Source: Streptomyces sp. CB02056
GTDB lineage: Bacteria; Actinomycetota; Actinomycetes; Streptomycetales; Streptomycetaceae
Length of the DNA: 64,000 bases
Assembly (NCBI RefSeq): GCF_001905545.1
Contig: NZ_LIPD01000006.1
Span: forward strand, 248,001-312,000
Reading direction: 5' to 3'
Shown here: positions 51,625 through 60,671 of the stretch, in pieces
Layout: each line of letters begins with the position of its first letter
Numbering within the stretch: the stretch's first letter is position 1
Program-made: the position numbers and the translations under genes
Notes under the pieces: model-generated
The model's database searches: none
What the model was told of the DNA's origin: nothing
The model's input: the letters and a program-made list of their open reading frames with translations, nothing else

Positions 51625-51987
51625 ATGACGGCCGCGCAGGGCGGCTGGGACGGCCCCGAGCCCGACCGGCTGTACGTCATCACCCGGGGCCGCAGCGGCC
51701 CGTCGGGGCCGGGGGTCTTCGACCTGGTCACCCTGATCGTCTCCCGCGCGGAGCCGACCCCCGCCCACCAGCCGGAGCACGCCGCGATCCTGCGGCTGTG
51801 CCGCTCCCCGCTCTCGGTCGCGGAGGTCTCCGCCTACCTGGAGCTCCCCGTCAGCGTGGTCACCGTGCTGCTGGCGGACCTGCTCGACGACGGGCTGATC
51901 GAGGCCCGCAGCGCCGCCGTGCCCGCGGCGGAACTCCCCGACCGTGCCCTGTTGGAGGCGGTGATCCATGGACTTCAGCGGCTCTGA
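51625..51987 (+). CDS. cvnC: Conservon DUF742 protein CvnC
   Basis: This 120-aa DUF742 protein starts MTAAQGGWDGPEPDRLYVIT and contains LSVAEVSAYLELPVSVVTVL, a winged-helix-like segment characteristic of CvnC. The precise role is unknown; it interacts with other Cvn proteins in the established conservon model. The 3' end overlaps cvnD by 20 nt. Confidence 0.93.
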   Translation: MTAAQGGWDGPEPDRLYVITRGRSGPSGPGVFDLVTLIVSRAEPTPAHQPEHAAILRLCRSPLSVAEVSAYLELPVSVVTVLLADLLDDGLIEARSAAVPAAELPDRALLEAVIHGLQRL

Positions 51988-52585
51988 CTCGGTGGTCGGG
52001 CCGACCGGGGCGGACCTGCTGCCGGACTCCGTCACCACGGCGGTCAAGGTGGTGGTGGTCGGCGGCTTCGGCGTCGGCAAGACGACGCTGGTCAGCGCGG
52101 TCAGCGAGATCCGCCCGCTGACCACCGAGGAGACCATGACCCAGGCCGGGGTCGGGGTGGACGACCCGACCGGCGTCGAGCAGAAGACCTCCACCACCGT
52201 GGCCATGGACTTCGGCCGGATCAGCATCAGCGACCGGCTCGTGCTGTACGTCTTCGGCACCCCCGGCCAGGAGCGGTTCTGGTTCCTCTGGAACGGCCTG
52301 TTCGAGGGCGCCCTGGGCGCGGTGGTCCTGGTGGACACCCGGCGGCTGGAGGTCAGCTTCGAGGTGATCGGGCGGCTGGAGGAGCGCGGTGTGCCCTTCG
52401 TGGTGGCCGTCAACAGCTTCCCGGAAGCCCCGGCCGTTCCGCTCGACGAGCTGCGGAGCGCGCTGGACCTGCCGTCCGAGGTGCCGATCGTCAGCTGCGA
52501 CGCGCGCAGCCGGGAGTCCAGCCGGGACACCCTGATGACCCTGATGCACTACCTGTACGAGCTGGCCGTCCCGGCCACCCGCTGA
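51968..52585 (+). CDS. cvnD: Conservon Ras-like GTPase CvnD
   Basis: This 205-aa small GTPase has the P-loop GGFGVGKTT, switch-region threonine in KTSTTVAMDFGR, and FGTPGQERFWFLW as G3. The G4 position reads VAVNSFPE rather than NKxD, as is usual for CvnD proteins. It is the output switch of the conservon and presumably signals toward the P450 gene product next door. Confidence 0.93.
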   Translation: MDFSGSDSVVGPTGADLLPDSVTTAVKVVVVGGFGVGKTTLVSAVSEIRPLTTEETMTQAGVGVDDPTGVEQKTSTTVAMDFGRISISDRLVLYVFGTPGQERFWFLWNGLFEGALGAVVLVDTRRLEVSFEVIGRLEERGVPFVVAVNSFPEAPAVPLDELRSALDLPSEVPIVSCDARSRESSRDTLMTLMHYLYELAVPATR

Positions 52586-52673
52586 GCCGGCTCCCGCGCC
52601 CGCTCGCCGGCCACCCACCGTCCGCCCGAGCCCGTCCGCTCGTCACCGAACCCCACCCGCGACCGGAGACCCC

Positions 52674-54182
52674 GTGACCACCCCGATCCCCGAACCCGCC
52701 GGCCCCGAATCCGTCGGCTCCGCGCCGGCCACCGCCCCGCCGCCCGGCTGCCCGGCCCACGCGGGCGGCGGCATCGCCCCGACCGGCCCCGGCGGCCTGC
52801 GCCGCCTGTACGGCCCGGAGGCCGAGGCCGACCCGACGGTCCTGTACGACAAGCTGCGCGCCGAGCACGGCGAGGTCGCCCCGGTGCTGCTGCACGGCGA
52901 CCACCCGGCCTGGCTGGTGCTCGGCCACGGCACCAACATCACCGTGATGCGCACCCCCACGCTGTTCTCCCGGGACTCGCGCCTGTGGAACGCCTTCCGC
53001 AACAACGAGGTCCCGCCCGACTCCCCGCTGCTGCCGGTGGTCGCCTGGCAGCCGATCTGCGTGTTCGCCGACGGCGACGAGCACCGCCGGCTGCGCGGGG
53101 CCCTGCTGGACGGCCTGAACGGCTTCGACCGGCGCGGCATCCGCCGCCACGTCCGCCGCTTCACCACCGACCTGGTCCAGGTGGTCGGGCCGACCGGCCA
53201 GGCCGAGCTGATCTCCCAGTTCGCCGAGCACCTGCCGATGCTGGTGATGACCAAGCTGCTCGGCATGCCGGACGAGTACGGACCGCAGCTGGTGACCGCC
53301 GCCCGGGACCTGATGAAGGGCACCGAGACGGCGATCGCCAGCAACGAGTACGTGGTCGCCGGTCTGCGCCGGACCATCGCCCTCAAGCGCGAGCACCCCG
53401 GCGACGACCTGACCAGCCGTCTGCTGGCGCACCCGGCCGGGCTGACCGAGGACGAGGTGATGGAGCACCTGCGGGTGGTGCTGCTCGCCGCGAACGAGAC
53501 GACCGTCAACCTGATCGCCGACTCGCTGAAGATGGTGCTCACCGACCCGCGCTTCCGGGCCCACCTCTCCGGCGGCCAGATGACCCTGGGCGAGGCGCTG
53601 GACCAGGTGCTCTGGGACTCCCCGCCGATGTCCCTGGTGGCCGGCCGCTGGGCGACCGCCGACACCGAGCTGGGCGGTCAGCAGGTCCGGGCCGGGGACC
53701 TGCTGCTGCTCGGGCTCGCGGCGGCCAACGTCGACCCGGTGGTCCGCCCCGACCTGGCGGCCCCGCTGTACGGCAACCGCTCCCACCTGTCCTTCGGCGC
53801 CGGGCCGCACGAGTGCCCCGGCCAGGACATCGGGCGGCACGTCGCCGAGGCCGGGATCGACATCCTGCTCACCCTGCTGCCGGACGTCCGGCTCGCGGTG
53901 CCCGAGGAGGAGCTGGTCTGGAGCTCGGCCTGGATCTCCCGGCACCTGACGGCGCTGCCGGTGGAGTTCACCGCCCGCGACATCGAGCCGGACCCGCTCT
54001 CGGTGGCGGAGGCGGAGCTGGCGGAGGCCGACGCGAAGGCGGAGGCGGAGGCAGGGGCAGGGGTGGAGACAGGGGCGGAACAGGCGAAGGCGGCGCCGGA
54101 GCGGGGCGTCCCGGCGGCCCCGACGATCCCGGCGCAGCGCCGCGGCTGGTGGGACGTGCTCACCGGCCTGTTCCGGCGCTGA
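52674..54182 (+). CDS. cvnE: Conservon-associated cytochrome P450, CYP157-like (ExxR lost)
   Basis: This 502-aa P450 has the heme-cysteine loop FGAGPHECPGQDIG (Cys near residue 380) and the I-helix AANETT. The K-helix, where almost all P450s have ExxR, reads DQVLW at 310-314, so both the glutamate and the arginine are replaced. This matches the CYP157 family of streptomycete conservons, known to lack ExxR. Beyond about residue 440 there is an unusual Ala/Glu-rich tail ending in RRGWWDVLTGLFRR, which could be an amphipathic membrane anchor. The usual CYP154 partner is not in view. The stop lies in a 30-bp palindrome. Confidence 0.92.
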   Translation: MTTPIPEPAGPESVGSAPATAPPPGCPAHAGGGIAPTGPGGLRRLYGPEAEADPTVLYDKLRAEHGEVAPVLLHGDHPAWLVLGHGTNITVMRTPTLFSRDSRLWNAFRNNEVPPDSPLLPVVAWQPICVFADGDEHRRLRGALLDGLNGFDRRGIRRHVRRFTTDLVQVVGPTGQAELISQFAEHLPMLVMTKLLGMPDEYGPQLVTAARDLMKGTETAIASNEYVVAGLRRTIALKREHPGDDLTSRLLAHPAGLTEDEVMEHLRVVLLAANETTVNLIADSLKMVLTDPRFRAHLSGGQMTLGEALDQVLWDSPPMSLVAGRWATADTELGGQQVRAGDLLLLGLAAANVDPVVRPDLAAPLYGNRSHLSFGAGPHECPGQDIGRHVAEAGIDILLTLLPDVRLAVPEEELVWSSAWISRHLTALPVEFTARDIEPDPLSVAEAELAEADAKAEAEAGAGVETGAEQAKAAPERGVPAAPTIPAQRRGWWDVLTGLFRR

Positions 54183-54208
54183 CCGACACCGGCGCCGGTG
54201 TCGGTCAG
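54179..54208. terminator. Perfect 30-bp palindrome between convergent genes
   Basis: CTGACCGACACCGGC is followed directly by its reverse complement, giving a loopless 15+15 palindrome that includes the P450 stop codon and lies 19 bp from the end of the opposing phosphoesterase gene. It most likely terminates the P450 transcript and possibly both. Confidence 0.7.
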
Positions 54209-54226
54209 TGGCGGTGACGGTGGCGG

Positions 54227-55861
54227 TCAGCCGTCGCGCCCGTCCGTCCGGCGCCGGTACAGGGTGAAGGTGTCCACCGGGGTGAGGTCCCCGTGCGGTC
54301 CGTCGAAGGTGTAGTAGGTGACCTTCATGGTGGTGGTGCCGCCGCGCCGGTCGCCCGGGTCGACCTCGAAGGCCGCGAAGCCGTGGGCGTGTTCGCGGTC
54401 CTGGACGGCGGCCCAGGGCGCGTCCTCGGTGAGCCAGATCGACTCCCGGTAGGGCGCGCCCGGTTTCGGGTCCTCCAGCCCGATGACGACCCGGCCCTTG
54501 GGCTGCTCGAAGAGGTCGTCCTGGGTGGTGGCGGCGTTGCCGCCGGCGCCGATGACCATGTGGACGGTGCCCCGCCCGGTGTCGACCATGTCGGTGCGGG
54601 TGCTGGTCGGCACCGGGGTGTGGGCGTCGTTGGGCAGGGTGCCGCGGACGGGGTGGGAGCGCTCGTAGTAGTGCTCGTGGCCGCACACCACCAGGTCGAC
54701 CCCGTAGGCGTCGAACAGCGGGCCCCAGGTCTCGCGCAGGCCGAGGTCGCTGCCGGAGCCGTGCTTCGAGCTGGAGATCATCGGGTGGTGCATGCAGACC
54801 ACGATCCAGTCGATCGCCCGGTTGTTCCGCGCAGCCCGCAACTCCCGCTCCAGCCAGCGCCGTTGGGCTCCGCCGGAGAAGCCGCGCAGGTAGACGTCGC
54901 CGGAGTTCTGGATGGCCTCGTCGTCGTTGGCGAGGCTGATGAAGCGCACCGAGCCGACGGTGAAGGCGTACCACAGGCCCCGGGTCTCCTCGTCGGAGGA
55001 GGCCGAGGAGTCGGGGAGGGAGAAGTACGCCTGGTAGCCGAGCGCGCCGATCGGGCCGTTGCCGCCCTCGTTCTCGTGGTTGCCGACGCAGGGCATCCAG
55101 GGCCGCAGCCGGGTGGAGCGGCTGTTGCTGATGAACCAGTCGGCCCAGGTCGCGGTGCGGCTCTGGCCGTGGCGGCCGGCGTAGGAGGAGTAGCAGAGGT
55201 CGCCGTTGATGAGGTTGAACAGCGGGCCGACGCGTTCGACCGCGGCGACGATGTCGGCGGAGGCCGCGGTGCCGACCTGGCTGCTCATGAACACCGGGTA
55301 CTTGCCGAGCGGGGAGGGCATGCCGTCGGGGAAGGTGATCCGGCGGCGGAGGTTGGGCGCGGCCTGGTCGCCGAAGCTGGTGAAGGTGAACGGGGCCCGG
55401 CCGCGCGGGGCGGTGGTGAAGGTGCCGGTCTCGGGGGTGGCCCCGTCGTGGCCGGCGCTGTAGAGGTAGGTGGTGCCCGGGCGCAGGCCGGTGAGCCGCG
55501 CGTGGTGGACGTACACCTCGACCTTGTCGATCGAGTCCCGGTAGGTGCGGGTCTCGGCCTGGACGACCCGGCCGAGGCCGCCGTCCGGTGAGCCGTACCG
55601 CACCTGCGGACGGCGCACGGACTGCGGGGTGAGCCAGGAGACGGTCATCTCCGTGCCGGCGTCGGTGCCGAACTGGAGGTGCAGCCCGGACACCGCGGCC
55701 GTTCCGGAGCGGTGCGGGGTGGTCTGCAGGAGCGGGCTGGTGGGCGCGTCGTCGGCCGGTTGGGCGGCCGCGGGTTGCGCGCCCGCCGTCGAGGCCGCGG
55801 CCACCAGGGCGGCTCCGGCCGCCGAGGTGCCCTTGAGGATGGACCTGCGTGCAATGGTCAT
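54227..55861 (-). CDS. Tat-exported purple-acid-phosphatase-like metallophosphoesterase
   Basis: This 544-aa protein has a Tat signal (ARRSILKGTSAAGAALVAAA), an N-terminal fibronectin-like domain (about 55-150, with MTVSWLTPQSVRRPQVRYG), and a metallophosphoesterase domain with metal motifs FTSFGDQ, NLINGDLCY, CVGNHENE, VVCMHHPM and CGHEHYYERS. It should hydrolyse phosphomonoesters or diesters outside the cell with a dinuclear metal centre. The C-terminus (EVDPGDRRGGTTTMKVTYYT) is the typical closing strand pair. It appears to be monocistronic, convergent with the conservon. Confidence 0.93.
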   Translation of the reverse strand: MTIARRSILKGTSAAGAALVAAASTAGAQPAAAQPADDAPTSPLLQTTPHRSGTAAVSGLHLQFGTDAGTEMTVSWLTPQSVRRPQVRYGSPDGGLGRVVQAETRTYRDSIDKVEVYVHHARLTGLRPGTTYLYSAGHDGATPETGTFTTAPRGRAPFTFTSFGDQAAPNLRRRITFPDGMPSPLGKYPVFMSSQVGTAASADIVAAVERVGPLFNLINGDLCYSSYAGRHGQSRTATWADWFISNSRSTRLRPWMPCVGNHENEGGNGPIGALGYQAYFSLPDSSASSDEETRGLWYAFTVGSVRFISLANDDEAIQNSGDVYLRGFSGGAQRRWLERELRAARNNRAIDWIVVCMHHPMISSSKHGSGSDLGLRETWGPLFDAYGVDLVVCGHEHYYERSHPVRGTLPNDAHTPVPTSTRTDMVDTGRGTVHMVIGAGGNAATTQDDLFEQPKGRVVIGLEDPKPGAPYRESIWLTEDAPWAAVQDREHAHGFAAFEVDPGDRRGGTTTMKVTYYTFDGPHGDLTPVDTFTLYRRRTDGRDG

Positions 55862-56016
55862 GAGGACTCCGCCTGCCGAGTGGGGGTTCGACAGGCAGTC
55901 ACTTTAATGACATGTGCACGTAAAGACGATCGTTTTCGCAGCTTCCGTTCGCACGCTTCGTTCTCAGGCCTCGTTCGCAGGGCCCGTCCACAGGGCCCGT
56001 TCGCAGGGACGGGCGC

Positions 56017-56970
56017 CTACGCCTTGCGGCCGACTCCCCCGTACACCCCGACCTTCCCCTCGCCCGGCACCGGGTCCCCGGCGGGATCCGGGTGCCAGCG
56101 GTCGACCAGGACGACGCCCGGGTCGTCCAGTTCCAGCCCGCTGAAGAAGCGTTCGACGCGCTCGCGCGAGCGCAGGTGGAGGTCGATCCCGGCCTCCGCG
56201 TAGCGGCGGGTGGCGATCCCGGCGCGCTCCGGCGCGATGTCGGCGGTCCCGGCCGAGAGGGCGAGGAAGCTGCCGGCCGGCAGGGCGTCCAGGAGCTTGC
56301 GGACGGGCGGGTGCGCGACCTCGTCGGAGAGGAAGTGGACGATGTTGATGAGCGTCAGGGCGACCGGCTCGCGGAGGTCCAGGGTGGCGGCCACCCCCGG
56401 GTCGGCGAGGAACTGCTCCGGCTCGCGCAGGTCCCCCTGGACGTAGGCGGTACGGCCCTCGGGGGTGCTGGTGAGCAGGGCCCGCGAGTGGGCGAGCACG
56501 ATCGGGTCGTTGTCGACGTAGACCACGCGGCAGGCCGGGTCGACGGCCTGGACGATCTCGTGCAGGTTGGGCGTGGTGGGGATGCCGGTGCCCACGTCCA
56601 GGAACTGGCGGACGCCGTGCACCCCGGCGAGCCGGCGGACCATCCGCCGCATCACGGCGCGGGCGGCGGTGGCGTCCTCGCGCACGCCGGGCAGTTCGGC
56701 GAGGACGCGGTCGCCGACCTCGCGGTCGGCGGGGAAGTTGGTCTTGCCGCCGAGCAGGTAGTCGTAGACCCGGGCGGAGTGCGCCCGGTCGGTGCGCAGG
56801 TCCACCGGCGGCGGCTCCTCGAACCCGGCCTCGGTCAGCCAGCTCTCCGACACGCGGCCCCCCGGCGCGCAGTCGTCCGAGCCGCAGCCGTCGGGCCCGC
56901 AGTCCTCCGGCAGGTCGCCGTCCCTTGCGTTGGTGTCCGGTATGTCGGTACCCGGTGCGTCGATGCCCAC
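56017..56970 (-). CDS. SAM-dependent methyltransferase, DUF574 (PF04672) family
   Basis: This 317-aa protein shows the family pattern: DRAHSARVYDYLLGGKTNFP, FLDVGTGIPTTPNLHEIVQA (SAM site), VYVDNDPIVLAHSRALL and LDLREPVALTLINIVHFLSD. DUF574 methyltransferases are multiplied in streptomycetes and their substrates are unknown. The first ~45 residues are acidic and cysteine-containing (PEDCGPDGCGSDDCAPGG), unusual for the family, so the true start might be downstream. It appears to be a single gene. Confidence 0.9.
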   Translation of the reverse strand: MGIDAPGTDIPDTNARDGDLPEDCGPDGCGSDDCAPGGRVSESWLTEAGFEEPPPVDLRTDRAHSARVYDYLLGGKTNFPADREVGDRVLAELPGVREDATAARAVMRRMVRRLAGVHGVRQFLDVGTGIPTTPNLHEIVQAVDPACRVVYVDNDPIVLAHSRALLTSTPEGRTAYVQGDLREPEQFLADPGVAATLDLREPVALTLINIVHFLSDEVAHPPVRKLLDALPAGSFLALSAGTADIAPERAGIATRRYAEAGIDLHLRSRERVERFFSGLELDDPGVVLVDRWHPDPAGDPVPGEGKVGVYGGVGRKA

Positions 56971-57029
56971 GCCAGCCCTCCCCGTTCAGCAGTGGTCCGG
57001 ACCACTCAACCACAGCCGATGACTGTCCG

Positions 57030-58382
57030 TCAGGCGGTTCCGGGTGTCCGCTGAACCGCTCCTTCCGTCTCGCGGACGGCCTCGGCGAAGGAGGGCACCT
57101 TCATCGCCGTCAGCAGCGCGAGGGCCGGGCCGGCCGTGCACACGGTGACGTACGCGGGGATCACGCCCAGCCAGTGCCGGCCGCTCAGCCACTCGGCGAG
57201 CAGCGGGAAGGTGCCGCCGAACGCGGCGATGGTGGCCGCGTTGACCACGCCGAGGCCGACCGCCCGCACCTCGGTCGGGAACAGCAGCCCGGTGAAGACG
57301 TTGAGCGTGCCGAGCACCGTGGCCACCAGCATCCCCAGCAGCACGGCGACGACCTGGAACGGCAGCCAGCCCTGGCGCAGCCCGGCGAGCAGCACCCCGA
57401 CCAGCGGGATCGGCAGGCCGAAGCCGATCCGGGCGACGGGCAGCAGGCCGAAGCGGTCGGCGGCGGCGCCGGTGAGCAGCATGGTGGCCAGCACCACGCC
57501 GAGCACCACGGTCATGAAGGAGGCCGCCTCCTCCTTGCCGATCACGTGGTAGGCGGCGGCGTACTGCGGCAGGTACACCAGCGCGAAGTAGTAACCGACC
57601 GTCCCGCCCAGGGTGTTGAGGAAGACGGTGAGCACCGCCCAGCGGTGCTCGCGCAGCGTCCGGAGGAACGGCGGGCGGGCGGTGCGGCCCGCCCGCTCCC
57701 GGGCGCGGTGGAACTCGGCGCTCTCCGGCGCCCACCGCCGCACCCAGACGGCGGCCAGCCCGAGCAGCGCGGCGACCACGAAGCCCCAGCGCCAACCGCC
57801 GTTCTCCAGGCCGGACTTGCCGAGGGTGTGGATCAGCAGGGTGAGCACGCCGAAGGAGAGCAGCGACCCGAGGATGATCCCGCCGTAGGAGACCGAGCTG
57901 AACGCGAAGCGGTGCCGCCGCGGGGCGGTCTCGGTCACGTACGCGGCAACGCTCGGCGCCTCCCCGCCGAAGGCGAGCCCCTGCACCACCCGGGCGAGCA
58001 CGGCCAGCACGGCCGCCCAGACCCCGATGCTCCGCTGGCCCGGGACGGCGGCGATGCCCAGGCTGGCAACGGCGATCACCGCCATGCCGAGGCTGAGCGC
58101 GAAGCGCCGTCCCCGGGTGTCACTGAGCCGCCCGATCAGGTACGAGCCGACCGGCCGGGCGACGAAGCCCACCGCGAAGGTGACGTACGCGCCGAGCACG
58201 CCGCTGACGCCGTGTTTGCCGTGCCCGAAGAGGTCCGCCGCGAAGTAGGGCGCGAGGACGGCGTAGATGTTCCAGTCGAAGGACTCGACCACCGATCCGA
58301 CCGTCGCCGCGGCCAACTCCCGCCGCCGCCCACCGGTTTCCGCCTGGTGACGGAGCGGTGCCACCGCACTGCTTTCTGTCAT
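57030..58382 (-). CDS. MFS transporter, metabolite:H+ symporter (MHS) family
   Basis: This 450-aa membrane protein has the MHS start TVGSVVESFDWNIYAVLAPY, the signature loop RPVGSYLIGRLSDTRGRR and the central GGEAPSVAAYVTETAPRRHR, with 12 hydrophobic segments. Relatives import organic acids such as shikimate, alpha-ketoglutarate or proline together with protons. The ATG at 58382 is chosen because MTESSAVAPLRHQ leads directly into the first helix; the longer frame is not supported. The substrate is unknown. Confidence 0.9.
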   Translation of the reverse strand: MTESSAVAPLRHQAETGGRRRELAAATVGSVVESFDWNIYAVLAPYFAADLFGHGKHGVSGVLGAYVTFAVGFVARPVGSYLIGRLSDTRGRRFALSLGMAVIAVASLGIAAVPGQRSIGVWAAVLAVLARVVQGLAFGGEAPSVAAYVTETAPRRHRFAFSSVSYGGIILGSLLSFGVLTLLIHTLGKSGLENGGWRWGFVVAALLGLAAVWVRRWAPESAEFHRARERAGRTARPPFLRTLREHRWAVLTVFLNTLGGTVGYYFALVYLPQYAAAYHVIGKEEAASFMTVVLGVVLATMLLTGAAADRFGLLPVARIGFGLPIPLVGVLLAGLRQGWLPFQVVAVLLGMLVATVLGTLNVFTGLLFPTEVRAVGLGVVNAATIAAFGGTFPLLAEWLSGRHWLGVIPAYVTVCTAGPALALLTAMKVPSFAEAVRETEGAVQRTPGTA

Positions 58383-58519
58383 GACCTCAGCATGGCACCG
58401 TTCGGACCGCCGCGGAATCACTTCTCGCGGCCGGTGGGCGGCGTGCTCCGGCCCGTTGACGCAGAGCACTCTGAGAATCCCATGTGACTGATGTGACAGG
58501 CAGGTGATATTCCTGTGCC

Positions 58520-60133
58520 GTGCATTCCATGATCACCCGGACCCCGCGGCGCGCCCTGCCCGCCGCCGTCGCAGCCCTCGCCACCGCCGCTCTGCTGGCC
58601 GGCTGCACCAGCGGAGGCGGCACCGCCGCCGCGCCCTCGGCCTCCCCGGACGCCGCCGCCGTCGCGACGCCGAGCGCCGCCCCGACCCCGACGCCCAAGC
58701 CCACCGGCGCCGCCGACCCCGCCCTCAAGGCGTTCTACGGCCAGCAACTCGCCTGGGGCCCCTGCCAGAAGGACCCGCAGAACGAGGAGGACATCTCCGC
58801 GCTCCAGTGCGCCACCCTCAAGGTGCCGCTGAACTACGCCGCACCGGAGGTCGGCACCCTGGACGTCGCCGTGGTCCGCAACCCGGCGACCAAGCCCGAC
58901 CAGCGGATCGGCTCGCTGCTGATCAACCCCGGCGGCCCTGGCGGCTCCGGCGTCGGGATGGTCACCTACGACCCCAAGGGCTTCGACGGCCCGGTGCACG
59001 ACCGCTACGACATCGTCGGCTTCGACCCGCGCGGCACCGCCGGCACCAGCCCGCTCAACTGCCTGGACGACCGCACCCGGGACGACTGGCTGACCACCGA
59101 CCAGCCCGCGGCCGACCACGGCAAGCAGCTGGCCGACGCCTGCCAGGCCAAGTACGCCCAGCTCCTGCCCTTCGTCAGCACCCGCAACAGCGCCCGGGAC
59201 ATGGACGTGCTGCGCGGCGCCCTCGGCGACCAGAAGCTCAGCTACCTCGGCCTGTCCTACGGCACCTACCTCGGCTCGCTGTACGCCGAGGAGTTCCCGG
59301 ACAAGGTCGGCCGGCTCGTCCTGGACGGCGCCACCTCGGCCTCCACCTCGCTGGTCCAGCACAACATCGAGCAGCAGGGCGGCTTCGAGCGGGCCCTGAA
59401 GGCCTTCGCCGCGGACTGCGTCACCAAGGACGCCTGCTCGCTCGGCAAGGACCCCGAGCAGGCGGCGCAGAAGCTCGCCGCGTTCCTCGACGGGCTCAAG
59501 GACAAGCCGCTCAAGACGGAGAAGGGCCGCACCCTGACCTCCAGCGCGGCCTGGACGGGCGTGCTCAGCCGGCTCTACGGCGGCGAGAAGGCCTGGACCG
59601 GGCTGCGCAACTCCATCGGCTGGGCGATGGTGCGCGGCAAGGGCGACTACCTGCTGGACCTCGCCGACGGCTACAACGGCCGCGACAAGGACGGCAAGTA
59701 CCGCCCCTCGGCGGACGCCTACACGGCCATCCACTGCGCCGACGGCGCCACCGACGCCCCGGCCGGCGAGCAGTTGCAGGCCGCGCTGACCGACCTCGCC
59801 GCCAAGGCCCCGCTGGTCAGCAAGCACGACCCGATGGCCGCGCTGTTCGACCCGGACTGCCGGATCTGGCCGGCCGCCTCGACGGAGAGGCCGCACGCGG
59901 TCAAGAACACGGCCGCCGCCCCGATCGTGGTGGTCGGCACCACCGGCGACCCGGCCACCCCGTACGCCTGGGCCGAGAAGCTGACCGCCGAACTCGGCAA
60001 CGCCGTCCTGGTCACCCGCGAGGGCGAGGGCCACACCGGGTACGGCGCCAGCAAGTGCGTGCGCGCCTCGGTGGACGCCTTCCTGCTCGACGGGACCGTC
60101 CCGGCCGCGGGCATCCGCTGCCCGACGGACTGA
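58520..60133 (+). CDS. Secreted lipoprotein alpha/beta-hydrolase, tripeptidyl-aminopeptidase-like
   Basis: This ~537-aa protein has a lipoprotein signal ending LLAGC (Cys near residue 32), a Pro/Ala/Thr linker, and an alpha/beta-hydrolase core: oxyanion segment LLINPGGPGGSGVGM, nucleophile elbow LSYLGLSYGTYLG, acid in VVGTTGDPATPYAWA and histidine in EGEGHTGYG. The family (SlpD/SlpE/Tap-like) removes N-terminal tripeptides or dipeptides from extracellular substrates. GTG 58520 and ATG 58529 are both possible starts. It ends at a perfect hairpin. Confidence 0.9.
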   Translation: MHSMITRTPRRALPAAVAALATAALLAGCTSGGGTAAAPSASPDAAAVATPSAAPTPTPKPTGAADPALKAFYGQQLAWGPCQKDPQNEEDISALQCATLKVPLNYAAPEVGTLDVAVVRNPATKPDQRIGSLLINPGGPGGSGVGMVTYDPKGFDGPVHDRYDIVGFDPRGTAGTSPLNCLDDRTRDDWLTTDQPAADHGKQLADACQAKYAQLLPFVSTRNSARDMDVLRGALGDQKLSYLGLSYGTYLGSLYAEEFPDKVGRLVLDGATSASTSLVQHNIEQQGGFERALKAFAADCVTKDACSLGKDPEQAAQKLAAFLDGLKDKPLKTEKGRTLTSSAAWTGVLSRLYGGEKAWTGLRNSIGWAMVRGKGDYLLDLADGYNGRDKDGKYRPSADAYTAIHCADGATDAPAGEQLQAALTDLAAKAPLVSKHDPMAALFDPDCRIWPAASTERPHAVKNTAAAPIVVVGTTGDPATPYAWAEKLTAELGNAVLVTREGEGHTGYGASKCVRASVDAFLLDGTVPAAGIRCPTD

Positions 60134-60148
60134 TCCGTCCCGCACGAT

Positions 60149-60180
60149 GACGGCGCCGGGCCCGCGGGCCCGGCGCCGTC
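60149..60180. terminator. Hairpin between convergent hydrolase and tautomerase genes
   Basis: GACGGCGCCGGGCCC and GGGCCCGGCGCCGTC pair perfectly over 15 bp with a 2-nt centre, 15 bp after the hydrolase stop and 13 bp from the tautomerase stop; probably bidirectional. Confidence 0.78.
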
Positions 60181-60193
60181 GCCGCTTTCCGGG

Positions 60194-60544
60194 TCAGTGC
60201 CCGGGGTGGTGGACGAACCGGTAGGTGTCCCGGTCGAGTTCGGTGACCTGGACGCCGATGGCGGCGGGCCCGGCGATCCGGGCGCGCAGGGCGGCGAGCA
60301 CCCGGGCGGTCAGTTCGGCGCGCTGCCCGGCGCTGCGGCCGGCCAGGATCTTCACCTCGACCAGCACCGCGGCCTCGCCGCTCGTCCCGTCGCCGACCCG
60401 GTGGCCGCCGGCGGGGCGGAAGAGCGTCTTGCAGTCCGCCACCGTGGTGTCGATCACCTCGGTGATCGCCTGGTGGACCTCGGCGGCCAGCGCCGTCCGG
60501 TCGAAGTCGAGTTCGGCCGAGTGGTCGACCAGGATCTGCGGCAC
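60194..60544 (-). CDS. Tautomerase-superfamily protein, CHMI (HpaF)-like
   Basis: This 116-aa protein begins MPQILVDHSAELDFDR, giving the catalytic Pro2 of the tautomerase superfamily and the length and layout of 5-carboxymethyl-2-hydroxymuconate isomerases. LVEVKILAGRSAGQRAELTA includes the conserved arginine region. No other homoprotocatechuate pathway genes are nearby, so the in vivo substrate is open. GGAGGTTCC-type sequence precedes the ATG. Confidence 0.85.
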   Translation of the reverse strand: MPQILVDHSAELDFDRTALAAEVHQAITEVIDTTVADCKTLFRPAGGHRVGDGTSGEAAVLVEVKILAGRSAGQRAELTARVLAALRARIAGPAAIGVQVTELDRDTYRFVHHPGH

Positions 60545-60671
60545 GGGAACCTCCGGGAGTCGTTGCCGGGACGCCGCCGACGCTACCGGACGGGCCCCGA
60601 GCGCAAACCCCGGGCCCCGGCGCGGGGTGCGGCGCCGGGGCCCGGGGCTGTCCGGTGGAGCGGTGGCCGGG

